The notes beneath the pieces are model-generated. The model saw only the letters and a list, made by a program, of their open reading frames with translations. It was not told the origin of the DNA and made no database searches. DNA of 64,000 nt from Phytohabitans rumicis (lineage in GTDB: Bacteria; Actinomycetota; Actinomycetes; Mycobacteriales; Micromonosporaceae), in contig NZ_BLPG01000001.1 in the NCBI RefSeq assembly GCF_011764445.1, positions 8,981,316 to 9,045,315 on the forward strand, in the 5' to 3' direction. Position numbers and translations under genes: made by a program. Positions 26,568-36,093 of this stretch are shown in pieces. The stretch's first letter is position 1; each line of letters opens with the position of its first letter.

Positions 26568-29051
26568 ATGGCACGCCGCAAGGGCACCCAGACGAAGGTC
26601 GACCTGTCCGCGTTCGACCAGGCGGGCGCGACGGTCCACGACAACTCGCTGATCGCCGAGGTCGAAGACTCCTATTTGGAGTACGCCTACTCGGTGATCC
26701 ACTCCCGGGCGCTCCCGGACGCGCGCGACGGACTCAAGCCGGTGCACCGCCGCATCCTCTTCTCGATGCACGAGCAGGGCCACCGGCCAGATCGCCCGTA
26801 TGTGAAGAGTGCCCGAGTTGTCGGCGACTGCATGGGTAAGTACCATCCACACGGGGATGGGGCGATTTACGACGCGATGGTCCGGCTGGCGCAGGACTTC
26901 TCGCTGAACGCGACACTCATCGACGGGCATGGAAATTTTGGGAGCCCAGACGATGGACCGGCGGCCTCGCGATACACCGAGGCTCGGATGTCGCGCGAGG
27001 CGATGCTGCTGGTCGGTGAGCTGGGCGAGGGCACGGTCGACTTCCGGCCCAACTACGACGGCTCGCTGGAGGAGCCCGTCGTGCTGCCCGCGGCGTTCCC
27101 CAACCTGCTGGTCAACGGCACGTCCGGCATCGCGGTCGGCATGGCCACCAACATGATCCCGCACAACCTCGGCGAGGTCGTGGCGGCCGCCCGGTGGCTG
27201 ATCAACCACCCGGACGCCACGCTGGACAAGCTGATGGAGTTCGTCCCCGGCCCCGACCTGCCGACCGGCGGGATGCTGCTGGGCCTGGACGAGGTGCGCA
27301 AGGCGTACGAGACCGGCCGCGGCGTCGTGCGGATGCGCGGCAAGGTGGAGATCGGCCCGCTCGAAGGCAGCCGCGGGCGCCAGGCCATCACGGTGGTCGA
27401 GCTGCCGTACGGGGTGGGCGCCGAGAAGGTGATCGAGAAGATCACCGACGAGGTCACCAAGACCAAGCGGCTGCAGGGCATCGCCGACGTCAAGGACCTG
27501 ACCGACCGGGAGAACGGCACCCGCCTCGTCATCGAGTGCAAGGTGGGCGTCAACCCGCAGGCGCTGCTCGCCGACCTGTACCGGCTGACCCCGCTGGAGC
27601 AGTCGTTCGGCGTCAACAACCTGGTGCTGGTCGACGGGCAGGTGCAGACCCTGGGGCTCAAGGCCCTGCTGGAGGTCTTCCTCGCCCACCGGTACGAGGT
27701 GGTGACGCGGCGCACGACGTACCGGCGGCGCAAGCGGCAGGAGCGGCTGCACCTGGTCGAGGGCCTGCTGCTGGCGCTGATCGACATCGACAAGGTGGTC
27801 CGGCTGATCCGGGCCAGCGACAACGCCCAGGCGGCCAAGGACGCCCTGATGGCGCAGTTCAAGCTGTCCGACATCCAGGCGACGTACATCCTGGACACGC
27901 CGTTGCGGCGGCTGACCAAGTTCGACCGGATCGAGCTGGAGACCGAGGGCGAGCGGCTGCGCGCCGAGATCGCCGAGCTGTCCGCGATCCTCGACGACGA
28001 CGCGGTGCTGCGCAAGGTGGTCGCCGACGAGCTGGCCCAGGTGGCGAAGGAGTTCGCGAGCGAGCGGCGTACGACGCTGATCGACGGCGACCTGAAGGTG
28101 ACGCTGGCCGCGTCCGTGCCGTCCGGGCCGCTGGAGGTCGGCGACGATCCGTGCCAGGTGATCCTGTCGGCGACCGGGCTGGTCGCCCGTACGGCGGTGG
28201 AGTCGGAGGAGGCGGCGGAGGGGCGCAGCCGCAAGGGTCGGGTCAAGCACGACAGCGTGCGGTCGGTGGTGCACACGACGGCGCGGGGCCAGGTGCTGCT
28301 GGTGACCAGTAAGGGGCGGGCGTTCAAGACCGACGTGCTGCCGTTGCCGGTCCTGCCGGAGCAGACCGGGACGGTGTCGTTGAGCGGCGGGATGTCGGCG
28401 TCGGAGCTGGTGCCGCTGGAGCCGGGGGAGGCGGTGATCGGGCTGGCCCCGCTTGCCGGCGCGGCTGGCTCGCCGGGGCTCGCGCTGGGCACCCGGGAGG
28501 GCGTGGTGAAGATCTGCGCGCCGGAGTGGCCGGTCCGGTCCGACGAGTTCGAGGTCATCGGCCTGCGCGAGGGCGACGAGGTGGTCGGCGCGACGTGGCT
28601 GGGTGACGGTTCGGAGACGCTGGCGTTCGTCAGCTCGGACGCGTCGCTGCTCAAGTACCCGGCCGGGGTGGTGCGTCCGCAGGGCCTCAAGGGTGGCGGG
28701 ATGGCCGGTATCAACCTGGACGCCGGGGCGCAGGTGGTGTTCTTCGGCGCGGTGCGTACGGACGACCCGGAGCACGGGGAGCCGATGGTGGTCACCTCCA
28801 CGGGTGGCAGCGTCAAGGTGACTCCGCTGTCGGCGTACCCGCCGAAGGGGAGGGCGACCGGCGGGGTGCGCGCGCAGCGGTTCCTCAAGGGTGAGCGGCG
28901 GCTGGCGTTGGCGTGGGTGGGTCCGCGCCCGGCGGCGGCGAGCGGCACCGGTGACCCGGTGACGTTGCCGGCGGTGGACCCGCGGCGGGACGGGTCGGGT
29001 GCGGCCATGTACGGGCCGAAGGTGGTCGGGCACCTGATCGAGCGCGGCTAG
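26568..29051 (+). CDS. parC: Topoisomerase IV (type IIA) subunit A
   Basis: 827 residues. The N-terminal breakage-reunion domain has the catalytic Tyr in AASRYTEARMSREAML and the QRDR-like stretch KYHPHGDGAIYDAMVRLAQD. The coiled-coil tower is followed by a C-terminal beta-pinwheel with repeated blades (GLVARTAV, GRAFKTDVLP, GVVKICAP, GSVKVTPL). The first eight residues are basic (MARRKGTQTK). It works with ParE to unlink daughter chromosomes. No canonical GyrA box (QRRGGKG) is evident; RSRKGRVKHD occupies a similar place, which favours ParC. Confidence 0.92.
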   Translation: MARRKGTQTKVDLSAFDQAGATVHDNSLIAEVEDSYLEYAYSVIHSRALPDARDGLKPVHRRILFSMHEQGHRPDRPYVKSARVVGDCMGKYHPHGDGAIYDAMVRLAQDFSLNATLIDGHGNFGSPDDGPAASRYTEARMSREAMLLVGELGEGTVDFRPNYDGSLEEPVVLPAAFPNLLVNGTSGIAVGMATNMIPHNLGEVVAAARWLINHPDATLDKLMEFVPGPDLPTGGMLLGLDEVRKAYETGRGVVRMRGKVEIGPLEGSRGRQAITVVELPYGVGAEKVIEKITDEVTKTKRLQGIADVKDLTDRENGTRLVIECKVGVNPQALLADLYRLTPLEQSFGVNNLVLVDGQVQTLGLKALLEVFLAHRYEVVTRRTTYRRRKRQERLHLVEGLLLALIDIDKVVRLIRASDNAQAAKDALMAQFKLSDIQATYILDTPLRRLTKFDRIELETEGERLRAEIAELSAILDDDAVLRKVVADELAQVAKEFASERRTTLIDGDLKVTLAASVPSGPLEVGDDPCQVILSATGLVARTAVESEEAAEGRSRKGRVKHDSVRSVVHTTARGQVLLVTSKGRAFKTDVLPLPVLPEQTGTVSLSGGMSASELVPLEPGEAVIGLAPLAGAAGSPGLALGTREGVVKICAPEWPVRSDEFEVIGLREGDEVVGATWLGDGSETLAFVSSDASLLKYPAGVVRPQGLKGGGMAGINLDAGAQVVFFGAVRTDDPEHGEPMVVTSTGGSVKVTPLSAYPPKGRATGGVRAQRFLKGERRLALAWVGPRPAAASGTGDPVTLPAVDPRRDGSGAAMYGPKVVGHLIERG

Positions 29052-29057
29052 CCGCGG

Positions 29058-29088
29058 TTGACTTCAACCTTGGTTGAGGTTGGAGGCT
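29058..29088 (+). promoter_or_regulatory. MerR-family type promoter/operator
   Basis: TTGACTTCAACCTTGGTTGA continues as GGTTGGAG. It has a -35-like TTGACT, a dyad CAACC/GGTTG centred on TTGG, and an expected long spacer before the -10 region near 29083-29088. This is the layout of MerR-regulated promoters. The ATG of the oxidoreductase at 29095 is only a few bases further on, so the transcript may be leaderless. No merR gene is seen in the window. Confidence 0.6.
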
Positions 29089-29094
29089 GTCCAC

Positions 29095-30104
29095 ATGAGA
29101 GCGGCAGCGTTCAGCGAGTACGGGGGCCGGACGTGCTCCGGCTGATGGAGTTGGAGACGCCGGAGGCGGGTGCCGGGCAGGTGCGCGTGCGGGTGCGGGC
29201 GGCGGGGGTGCAGCCGTACGACTGCGCGGTGCGGGCGGGCTGGACGCCGCCCGGTGTGGCGCCGGGCCTGCCGAAGATCCCGGGCAACGAGTTCGCAGGC
29301 GTCGTGGACCAGGTCGGTTCGGGCGTGGAAGGCGTCTTTTTCGGTGCCGAGGTGCTCGGCTTCGGGCAGGTCCAGGCGTACGCGGAGTACGTGGTGGTGC
29401 CGGCCACACACGTCACGGCGAAGCCGGCGGGCATGCCGTGGGAGGTGGCCGGCGGGTTCACCGCGGGGGCGCAGACCGCGCACATCGCGCTGAACGAGCT
29501 GCGCATCGGGCCTGGGGCTGGATCAATCCGGAGCTGGGCGCGGAGCGATCAGCCCGGATTGATCCAGCAGCCAGGGCCGGAGCGACCGAAGGGAGCCAGT
29601 CAGCAGCGGCCGGGCGACACGCTGCTGATACACGGCGCGGCCGGGTCGGTCGGCACGGTGGCGGTGCAGCTCGCGGTGCTGTGGGGCGCGCGGGTGATCG
29701 GCACCGCCCGGGAGGACAACCACGACTACCTGCGGTCGCTGGGTGCCACGCCGGTGGCGTACGGGGAAGGGCTGCTGGACCGGGTGCGGGCGGTGGCGCC
29801 GGACGGGGTCGACGCGGCGCTGGACGGGGCGGGCGGCGACGCCCTGGACGTGTCGCTGGAGTTGGTCAAGGACCGGGACCGGATCCTGACCCTGGTGGAG
29901 CACGACAAGGCCGCCGACCTGGGCGTCCGGCTGACCCCGCCGCTGCGGTCGGCGGAGCGGCTGGCCGCGCTGGTGGACCTCTACGAGAAGGGTGACCTGC
30001 GCATCCACGTGCGCCGGACGTTTCCGCTGGAGCGGGCGGCGGACGCGCACCGCGAGATGGAGACCGGCCACGGGCGCGGAAAGCTGGTCGTGCTGATCGA
30101 CTGA
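29095..30104 (+). CDS. Quinone oxidoreductase-like MDR enzyme, frameshifted and with in-frame insertion
   Basis: Medium-chain dehydrogenase of the zinc-free quinone oxidoreductase group, NADPH-dependent. It begins MRAAAFSEYGG, then changes frame; one base added at the G/C run 29122-29128 gives YGGPDVLRLMELETPEAG. GROES-like half: IPGNEFAGVVDQVGSGVEG. Rossmann half: LLIHGAAGSVGTVAVQLAVL. Between RIGPG and DTLLIHGAAG lie 33 extra residues (29517-29615) encoded by a palindromic element, so the nucleotide-binding domain is interrupted just before its first strand. About 336 residues including the insert. Folding with the insert is uncertain. Confidence 0.82.
29517..29615 (+). repeat. 99-bp palindromic insertion inside coding sequence
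   Basis: It contains a perfect 15-bp inverted repeat, GCTGGATCAATCCGG at 29517-29531 and its complement at 29554-29568, followed by GGAGCGACCGAAGGGAGCC. The length is a multiple of three and leaves the frame open. GG/CC-rich sequence borders both ends (CCTGGG and GGCCGGG), which could be a short target duplication. Confidence 0.7.
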
Positions 30105-30114
30105 GCGTGCCAGG

Positions 30115-30857
30115 ATGTCCGTCATGACGGGGGTCTTCGGTGCGGTCGCGGACATGTACGACGACGTGCGGCCCGGCTATCCGCCGGACATCGCGGACGC
30201 GGTGCTGGACTACCACGGCGGCGTGCCGGGCGAGGTGGTCGAGTTGGGCGCCGGCACCGGCAAGGGTACGGCGGTGCTGGCGCGGCTCGGGGCGCCGCTG
30301 ACCTGTGTGGAGCCGGATCCGCGGATGGCGGCGGTGCTGGGGTCGCGGTTTCCGCAGGCCAGGGTGCATCTCGGGACGTTCGAGCAGTGGGCGCCGCCGG
30401 CCGGGGGCGTGCCGCTGATCGCGTGCGCGATGGCGTGGCACTGGCTCGACGAGGCCACCCGCAACCAGCGGGTGCGTGCCGCGCTCGCCCCCGGCGGGAC
30501 GCTGGCCGTGTTCGGCCACAAGTACGACTACGCGGATCCTGTGCACGCCCAGGCGATCGCGGATGCGCTGCACGCGGCGGATCCGGGGACGACGGAGCGG
30601 ACGGAGGGGTGGTTCGTCGAGGACATCGCCGGGAGTGGGCTCTTCGTGGGCGTCGAGGCGCGGGTGTTCCGCCGCCACGAGTCGCTGTCCACGGAGCGGT
30701 ACCTGCAACTGGTGCAGACGTTCTCCCCGTTCCGCCGGCGCAGCCCGACCTCCAGGCCCGCGCGCTGGCGGCGTTGCGCTCCACTGTGGACGGCTTCGGC
30801 GGCGCGGTGGTGCTGGACCTCCGTACCACGCTCGCGCTGGCCCGCCGCCCCTCGTGA
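30115..30857 (+). CDS. Class I SAM-dependent methyltransferase, frameshifted
   Basis: About 247 residues after correction. SAM motif I VVELGAGTGKGTAVLARL (about 42-59), acidic end of strand 2 CVEPDPRM, motif for the post-SAM strand LIACAMAWHWLDEATR. The substrate is unknown. The frame breaks near 30731-30735 (FSPF); one added base gives PPAQPDLQARALAALRSTVD and a C-terminus RTTLALARRPS ending at 30857. ATG at 30115; a second ATG nine bases on is also possible. Convergent with the MFS gene, with a lone repeat half-unit between. Confidence 0.82.
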
Positions 30858-30875
30858 ATCCCTTGATCGACGGGG
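30858..30875. repeat. Solitary half-unit of the hairpin family
   Basis: ATCCCTTGATCGACGGGGG matches the right-hand CCCTTGATCGACG end of the 57-bp elements but no left arm is present. It lies between the convergent methyltransferase and MFS genes. Confidence 0.55.
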
Positions 30876-30906
30876 GAGGGGGCGCGGCGCGCGAGCCGGG
30901 GCGGGG

Positions 30907-32261
30907 TCAGCCCACGGGGTGGGGACCGGGGTGGGTTCGGGCTGGGCGATGTCGTCGCCCTCGCGGCGGGCCCAGCGGCCGCCGACCAGCGCGTACCAGC
31001 CGGCCACCACGGCGTACCCGGCGGCGACGACGAACACGGCGGTGGGTGAGTGGCCGTCGCCGGGCAGGGTGAGCGCGGCGAGGAAGAGCCCCACCACGTA
31101 CGAGAGGTTGTAGGTGGTGTCGTTGACGGCGAAGACCCGGCCGCGGTAGTCGTCGTCGCACTCGTGCTGGATCGACGTGTCCACGACGATCTTGGTGCCC
31201 TGGGCGGCGATGTTGATGCAGAACACGGCGACGACGAGCAGCGGCTGGGTGAACGGCACCGCGAAGATCGGCAGGGCGATGGCGACGCCGACGAGCAGGG
31301 TGGCGATCCACGCCCAGCCGCCGATGCGGCGGGTGATCGGCGGCGTGACCAGGGCGGCGACGAACACTCCGGCGCTGCCGGCGCCGACCACGAAGACCAG
31401 GCCGGTGATCGAGTCGTGCACGTTGTCGTCGGTGACGAAGTAGTTGCGGTAGAGCAGCAGCAGGGCCAGGGTCATGACGCCGAAGAGCACCCGGAAGCCG
31501 GCCTTGGCGGCCATCGCGTACGCGGCGCCGCGCCGGGCGGCCAGGTGGGACAGGCCGTCGGCCATGCCGCGGACGGTCGCGGCCAGCGCCGAACTCATCG
31601 AGGCCGGGGTCTTGAGGGTGTGGTCCGGGCCCAGGTCGTCCACCTCGAAGGAGCGCCGGGCGAGCAGCGAGGAGAAGACCCACCCGAGCGGCGCCAGCAG
31701 GGCCATCACGGCGTACCCGGAGTTGCCGGCCGACACGGTCGAGTTGACCAGGAGCACGGCGATACCCAGGCCGGCCGAGAAGCAGATCGTGCCCAGCGTG
31801 CTGGCCAGCGAGTTGGCGGTGACCAGTCTTCGGTCCTCCACCACGTGTGGCACGCCGGCGGACAGCCCGGACAGCAGGAAGCGGTTCAGCCCGATGATCG
31901 CGAATGCCACGACGACGAACGCCACGCCGTTGTCGCCGGCGTGGATCAGGGCGGCGGCGGGCAGCACCAGCAGCGCCCGGATCAGGTTGGTGATCACCAC
32001 CAGCTGCCGCCGGCTCCACCGGTCCAGGAAGACGCCGACGAAGGGGCCGATCAGCGAGTACGGGGTGACGAGCAGGGCGGAGCCGGCCGCGATGGCCATG
32101 GCGCTGGTCTGCTTGTCGGGGTTGAACAGGACGCTGCCGGCCAGTGCCGCCTGGAACAACCCGTCCGCGAGCTGGCTGGATAGGCGCACGCCGAGCAGGC
32201 GCCGAAACCCGCGTACGGCGAGCACGGCGCGCAGGTTGTGCGAGTCCCGGGTGGTGGCCAT
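30907..32261 (-). CDS. MFS transporter (12-helix type), C-terminus frameshifted
   Basis: About 451 residues. Major facilitator fold with many hydrophobic helices; the conserved loop 2-3 motif is seen as GVFLDRWSRRQLVVI, and the fold starts FRRLLGVRLSSQLADGLFQA. It resembles macrolide/multidrug-efflux-like MFS proteins of actinobacteria. As written, the frame runs on into the antisense of the methyltransferase gene (to 30528). Adding one base in the G-run area 30915-30935 changes the tail to PEPTPGPHPVG with a stop at 30907, which I prefer. Cargo unknown. Confidence 0.82.
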
Positions 32262-32343
32262 GACGCCCTAGCGTATGCCCACCTTCTGGGTACGGCCTTG
32301 TGAGCGAGCTTTCCAGTGGCTGTGCGTGTTTCGGTCGGTACGC

Positions 32344-33093
32344 TCAGCAGCGAGACTGTGTGCGTCCGGCCGCGTATTGGATCGCGCCGAGGAGGTGGGC
32401 GCGGAAGTCGGGCTCGGCGTACGCCGCCGCGGTGTGGCCGGCGCCGGTGTAGAAGGAGCGGCCTCCCGCGAACTCGTGGCACCAGGCATGCGGGTGGTCG
32501 GCGCCCATCCCGCCACCGTCGTACGTCGACTCGTCCAGGGTGGCCAGGACCCGCACGGTGCCGCGCGGGTTGGCGCGGAAGTCGTACCACTCGTCGACGC
32601 GGCTCCAGCTCTCCGGCAGGTGCGCCGTCGCCGGGTGTGACCTGTCGCTCACCCGTACCGTGGCGGGCTGGACGGCGGGGTGCCGCGCGAAGTACGCCCC
32701 GACGAGCGCGCCGTAGAACGGCCAGTCGTACTCGGTGTCGGCCGCCGCGTGCACCCCGACGTACCCGCCGCCTCCTCGGACGTACCCCTCGAAGGCCGCC
32801 TGCTGCGGCGGGTCCAGCACGTCGCCGGTGGTGTTGAGGAAGACGACGGCCGCGTACCGGGACAGGCTTTCGGCGGTGAACGCGCCGGGGTCCTCGGTGG
32901 CGGTCACCGCGAACCCGTCCCGCGCGCCCAACTCCCGCATGGCCTGGACGCCGTCGGCGATGGAGTCGTGCCGGAAGCCCTCGGTGCGGGTGAACACGAG
33001 CACGTCGTACCCGGTGGGCGCGGCCGGCTGCCGGGGCGCCTCGGCCGCGCCGCAGCCCAGCAGGAGCAGGGCGGCGGCGGGCCAAAGACGCAC
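32344..33093 (-). CDS. ThuA-like domain lipoprotein
   Basis: 249 residues from GTG 33093. Lipobox LLLLGC (C14). ThuA fold (glutamine amidotransferase-like; trehalose-utilisation family): DVLVFTRTEGFRHDSIADGV, VVFLNTTGDVLDPPQQAAFE, GGYVGVHAAADTEYDWPFYG and a late WCHEFAGGRSFYTGAGHT. These secreted proteins occur with carbohydrate degradation, but their chemistry is not settled. Single gene divergent from the GNAT gene at 33117. Confidence 0.85.
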   Translation of the reverse strand: MRLWPAAALLLLGCGAAEAPRQPAAPTGYDVLVFTRTEGFRHDSIADGVQAMRELGARDGFAVTATEDPGAFTAESLSRYAAVVFLNTTGDVLDPPQQAAFEGYVRGGGGYVGVHAAADTEYDWPFYGALVGAYFARHPAVQPATVRVSDRSHPATAHLPESWSRVDEWYDFRANPRGTVRVLATLDESTYDGGGMGADHPHAWCHEFAGGRSFYTGAGHTAAAYAEPDFRAHLLGAIQYAAGRTQSRC

Positions 33094-33116
33094 GTCTACG
33101 AGGCTACAGTTGGCGG

Positions 33117-33646
33117 GTGGCTGGACGGCTGACGACGGAGCGACTGGTCCTGCGCCCGTGGGAGCTCGACGACGCCGAGGCGGCGCTTGCCGTGTACGGC
33201 GACGCCGGCGTGTCCCGGTGGCTGAGCCCGGCGATGGACACGGTCCCCGACCTGGGCGCGATGCGCCTGATCCTGCAGCAGTGGACCGCCGAGGACCAGC
33301 GCCTGGTCGCGCCGGCCGGCCGCTGGGCGATCGAGCGCCAGGACGACAAGCAGGTGATCGGCGGTGCGGTGCTGCTCCCGCTCCCGCCGGGCGGCGACGA
33401 CCTGGAGATGGGCTGGCAGCTGCACCCCGACGCGTGGGGCCAGGGGTACGCCGCGGAGGCCGGTCGCCGGGTGGCGCGGTGGGCGTTCGACGAGGGCTTC
33501 GACGAGGTGCTAGCGGTCGCCCGCCCGGCCAACACCCGGGCCGGGCGACCGCCCGGCGCATCGGGATGCAGTGGGTCGGGGAGACGGAAAAGTACTACGG
33601 CCTGCGGCTGCAGGTGTTCCGTCTGCGCCCGGCCGACCTGGAGTAG
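33117..33646 (+). CDS. GNAT N-acetyltransferase (RimJ-like), frameshifted
   Basis: About 176 residues after correction, GTG start. N-terminus RLTTERLVLRPWELDDAEAA is typical of RimJ/RimL-like enzymes; acetyl-CoA region WQLHPDAWGQGYAAEAGRRV. The frame breaks at PANTRA; adding one base around 33537-33545 gives ATARRIGMQWVGETEKYYGL and the usual end. Acetyl acceptor unknown. The 24-bp gap to the divergent ThuA gene must hold both starts, so promoters overlap the coding regions or one start is upstream of the true one. Confidence 0.85.
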
Positions 33647-33770
33647 CTCGCGCCCCTCGCGCCACGGGCCCAGCCCGCCCGCGATCACCACGATGCTCAT
33701 CCCGATCGCGATCAATGCGGTGCGCCCCATGCCATCGACGCTAGTGCGGGCCGCCGCCCGGCGCGTCGCA

Positions 33771-34609
33771 CTACGGTGCCGCTCCCGTCTCCCCCTGGGG
33801 AGTGACGGGGCCTGCGACCATAGTCGTAACGAGCCAGCGGCGCAGCACCGCGACGAACTCGGCCGGGCGTTCCATGTGCAGGTAGTGCCCGGTGCCCTCC
33901 CATACGACCGTGGTCGACAGCGGATGGCGCAGCTGCCGGGCCTCCCACGCCGCCGGCTCCGGCAGCGACGCGACGCACAGCGCCGGGCAGGTCCGCCGGG
34001 CCAGGTACGCCTCGGCCGCCGACCGCTCGCCGAACGCGTCGGGGGCCAGGTACATGCCGGCGTACGCCTGCGCGAGCACGTGCCCCGGCGTGCCGAGCAT
34101 CTGCCGGACCAGCCAGGTGCGCAGCCAGGCCGGCGTCGACGGGCGGAACGCGCCGGCCATCCCGTGTACGGCGGCCTCCGCCCCGCCCGCGTTCAGCTCG
34201 CCGAGGCGCTCGGCGAACCGGTCCGCCTCCGACCCGGTCGCGCCGTAGGCCGGGTCGATCACCACCACCCCGCGTACCCGGGGGCGTGCTCGACGGCGAG
34301 TGCGGTGACCACCTGGGCGCCCATGGAGTGCCCGACCGCGATCACCGGGCCGGCGTCGAGGCGGTCCAGGAGCTGGGCCAGGTCGAAGGCCATGTCGCGC
34401 GGGCCGTACCCGGACGGCGGCACCGAGGAGTAGCCGTGTCCCCGCAGGTCGGCCGCGATGACCCGGTGGTCGCGGGTCAGCTCGGGCAGGTGCGGCGCCC
34501 AGTTGTTCGAGTCACCGCCCCACCCGTGCACGAGCAGCAGTGGCACCGCCGCGTCGGGGCCGTCGTCCGTGTAGAAGAGCCGGACGTCGGCAAGATCAGC
34601 AAAGGCCAC
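33771..34609 (-). CDS. Alpha/beta hydrolase, frameshifted
   Basis: About 279 residues after correction. Oxyanion segment LLLVHGWGGDSNNW (about 25-38), nucleophile elbow AVGHSMGAQV (Ser about 94), late His in EGTGHYLHMERP. The two parts, ending at APGYAG and restarting at VVVIDPAYGATG, are joined by one base in the C-run 34268-34271. Probably an esterase, lactonase or haloperoxidase-like hydrolase; substrate unknown. Single gene, convergent with the GNAT gene. Confidence 0.86.
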
Positions 34610-34690
34610 GCCGTCATCGTATGCCCGGCCTAACGTACGTCTGCCGTGTGCTCATCGACGTGCTGCACCTTGTGGCGCCGCCGACGGCGC

Positions 34691-35350
34691 TCATGCGGCC
34701 GGCGGTCGCGCTGCGGGTGCTGCGCGGCCGGCCCGGGCCGCAACTGTCGGCCCCGTCCCTATGAGTTGGTCGAGGGCGCGCCGGGCGCGGGCGGGCGCCC
34801 CGGGGTCGCGGCGCAGGCGCAGGCCGTAGTTGAGCGCCATCAGCACCCCGCCCAGCTCGAAGACCACCTGGTCCGGGTCGGTACCGGCGGGCAGGTCGCC
34901 GGCCGCCACCGCGAGCCGGACGTGGATGCGCAGGTCCCGCTCCCAGAGCGCGGTCAACCCGGCGACGGCGTCCCGCACCGGGCCGGCGCGGTCGTCGAAC
35001 TCCGCGGCCGCCGCGATGAAGAAGCAGCCGCCCGGGAAGACCTCACGCTCCAGATAGGACACCCACGCGGCGCAGAGCGCGCGCAGCCGGGGCAGGCCGG
35101 GCGCGGTGCCGGTCGCCCGGTCCGCGACCTCGCGCGTGAAGATCGCCGCGGCGGCGTCGACCACCTCCAGCTGCAGCGCCTCCTTGGAGCCGAAGTGACC
35201 GAGCAGGCCGGACTTGCTCATCCCGAGGTCGGCGGCGAGCCGGCCGATGGTCAGCCCTTCCAACCCCTCGACCGAGGCGACGGCCACGCCGCGGGCGACG
35301 ATCGCGGCCCGGGTCCGGCCAGTCTCCACGACAGATCTGCGGGGGCTCAC
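34691..35350 (-). CDS. TetR/AcrR-family repressor
   Basis: 219 residues, GTG start at 35350. N-terminal HTH: RAAIVARGVAVASVEGLEGL, TIGRLAADLGMSKSGLLGHF, with GSKEALQLEVV after it; C-terminal TetR_C-like domain (FIAAAAEFDDRAGPVRDAV). It is divergent from the acyltransferase gene, with a clear palindromic operator between them (35363-35390), so it most likely represses plsC and itself. The C-terminal tail is Ala/Arg-rich (AARAGRAAPAARPPAA). Confidence 0.92.
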   Translation of the reverse strand: MSPRRSVVETGRTRAAIVARGVAVASVEGLEGLTIGRLAADLGMSKSGLLGHFGSKEALQLEVVDAAAAIFTREVADRATGTAPGLPRLRALCAAWVSYLEREVFPGGCFFIAAAAEFDDRAGPVRDAVAGLTALWERDLRIHVRLAVAAGDLPAGTDPDQVVFELGGVLMALNYGLRLRRDPGAPARARRALDQLIGTGPTVAARAGRAAPAARPPAA

Positions 35351-35362
35351 AGCGCAGAACGA

Positions 35363-35390
35363 TATAGCATACGAACGTTCGGTCGCTATA
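35363..35390. promoter_or_regulatory. TetR operator palindrome
   Basis: A 28-bp dyad: outer TATAGC/GCTATA, inner CGAACGTTCG (35372-35381), three mismatched pairs between. It sits in the 48-bp gap between the divergent tetR and plsC-like starts and is AT-rich enough to hold both -10 regions. Confidence 0.75.
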
Positions 35391-35398
35391 GTGCGGGG

Positions 35399-36082
35399 AT
35401 GCTCGTCTCGGTCACCCGGCGCATGATGGCGCCCCCGCTCCGGCTCCTGTACCGCCCCGCCGTGGAGGGCCGGCACCACGTGCCCCGGCGCGGCCCGGTG
35501 ATCCTGGCCAGCAACCACCTCTCGTTCGTGGACAGCCTGGTGATCCCGCTGGTCGCGCCGCGCCCGGTGGCGTTCCTGGCCAAGGCCGAGTACTTCGACG
35601 TACGGCTGACCCGCTGGCTGTTCACCGGCCTCGGCGCCGTACCCGTCCGCCGGGGCGCCCACCGCGCGGCCCTGGCGTCCCTGGACGCGGCCATGGAGGT
35701 GCTCGGCGCGGGCGGCGCGTTCGGCATCTACCCCGAGGGCACGCGCTCCCGGGACGGCCGGCTCTACCGTGGCCGTACCGGGGTCGGCTGGCTCGCGCTG
35801 ACCGCCCGCGCCCCGGTCGTACCGGTCGCCGTCGCCGGCACCGACGACATCCAGCCCATCGGCGCGCGCCTTCCCCGCATCCGCCCGGTCACGGTCCGCT
35901 TCGGCGTGCCGCTCACGTTCGACCCGTCGTACGGCGAGCCCGGCGACGCCCAGGCCCGCCGCCGGGTCACCGACGAGATCATGGACCGCATCGCGGAACT
36001 GTCCGGCCAGGAGCGGGTGGCCGCCTACAACACCGCGCCCGCCGGGGAAAACTCGCGGGCGCCGCGGGGCCCCGAGGGCTAG
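35399..36082 (+). CDS. 1-acyl-sn-glycerol-3-phosphate acyltransferase-like protein (PlsC family)
   Basis: 227 residues. PlsC acyltransferase: motif I NHLSFVDS (catalytic His/Asp, about 37-44), motif III YPEGTRSRDGRLYRG, motif IV region ARAPVVPVAVAGTDDIQPIG. It transfers an acyl chain to lysophosphatidate or a related acceptor at the membrane. A single gene under the divergent TetR is unusual for housekeeping PlsC, so it may serve membrane adaptation or a specialised lipid. ATG 35399 is the first codon consistent with family length. Confidence 0.9.
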   Translation: MLVSVTRRMMAPPLRLLYRPAVEGRHHVPRRGPVILASNHLSFVDSLVIPLVAPRPVAFLAKAEYFDVRLTRWLFTGLGAVPVRRGAHRAALASLDAAMEVLGAGGAFGIYPEGTRSRDGRLYRGRTGVGWLALTARAPVVPVAVAGTDDIQPIGARLPRIRPVTVRFGVPLTFDPSYGEPGDAQARRRVTDEIMDRIAELSGQERVAAYNTAPAGENSRAPRGPEG

Positions 36083-36093
36083 CGTCGGGGTCC

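Noticed and set aside
24413-26644. 743-residue open frame antisense to parE
   Set aside because: Low-complexity G/A/R/D/V translation typical of the opposite strand of GC-rich genes; parE itself has all its motifs.
26469-29033. 854-residue open frame antisense to parC
   Set aside because: Arg/His/Leu/Gln-rich with no family motifs, and it overlaps a fully recognisable parC.
30528-30906. C-terminal extension of the MFS protein into the methyltransferase region
   Set aside because: Translation there is the antisense of a real gene; one missing base near 30920 gives a normal end at 30907.
33656-33730. Small hydrophobic ORF on the minus strand (MGRTALIAIGMSIVVIAGGL...)
   Set aside because: The first 20 residues look like a membrane anchor, but the frame then runs antisense through the GNAT gene with no sensible stop. 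It could be a real short protein with a missing base; too weak to list.
34648-34764. 38-residue plus-strand ORF starting VLIDVLHLVAPP
   Set aside because: It overlaps the 3' end of the TetR gene on the opposite strand and has no supporting motif or ribosome site.
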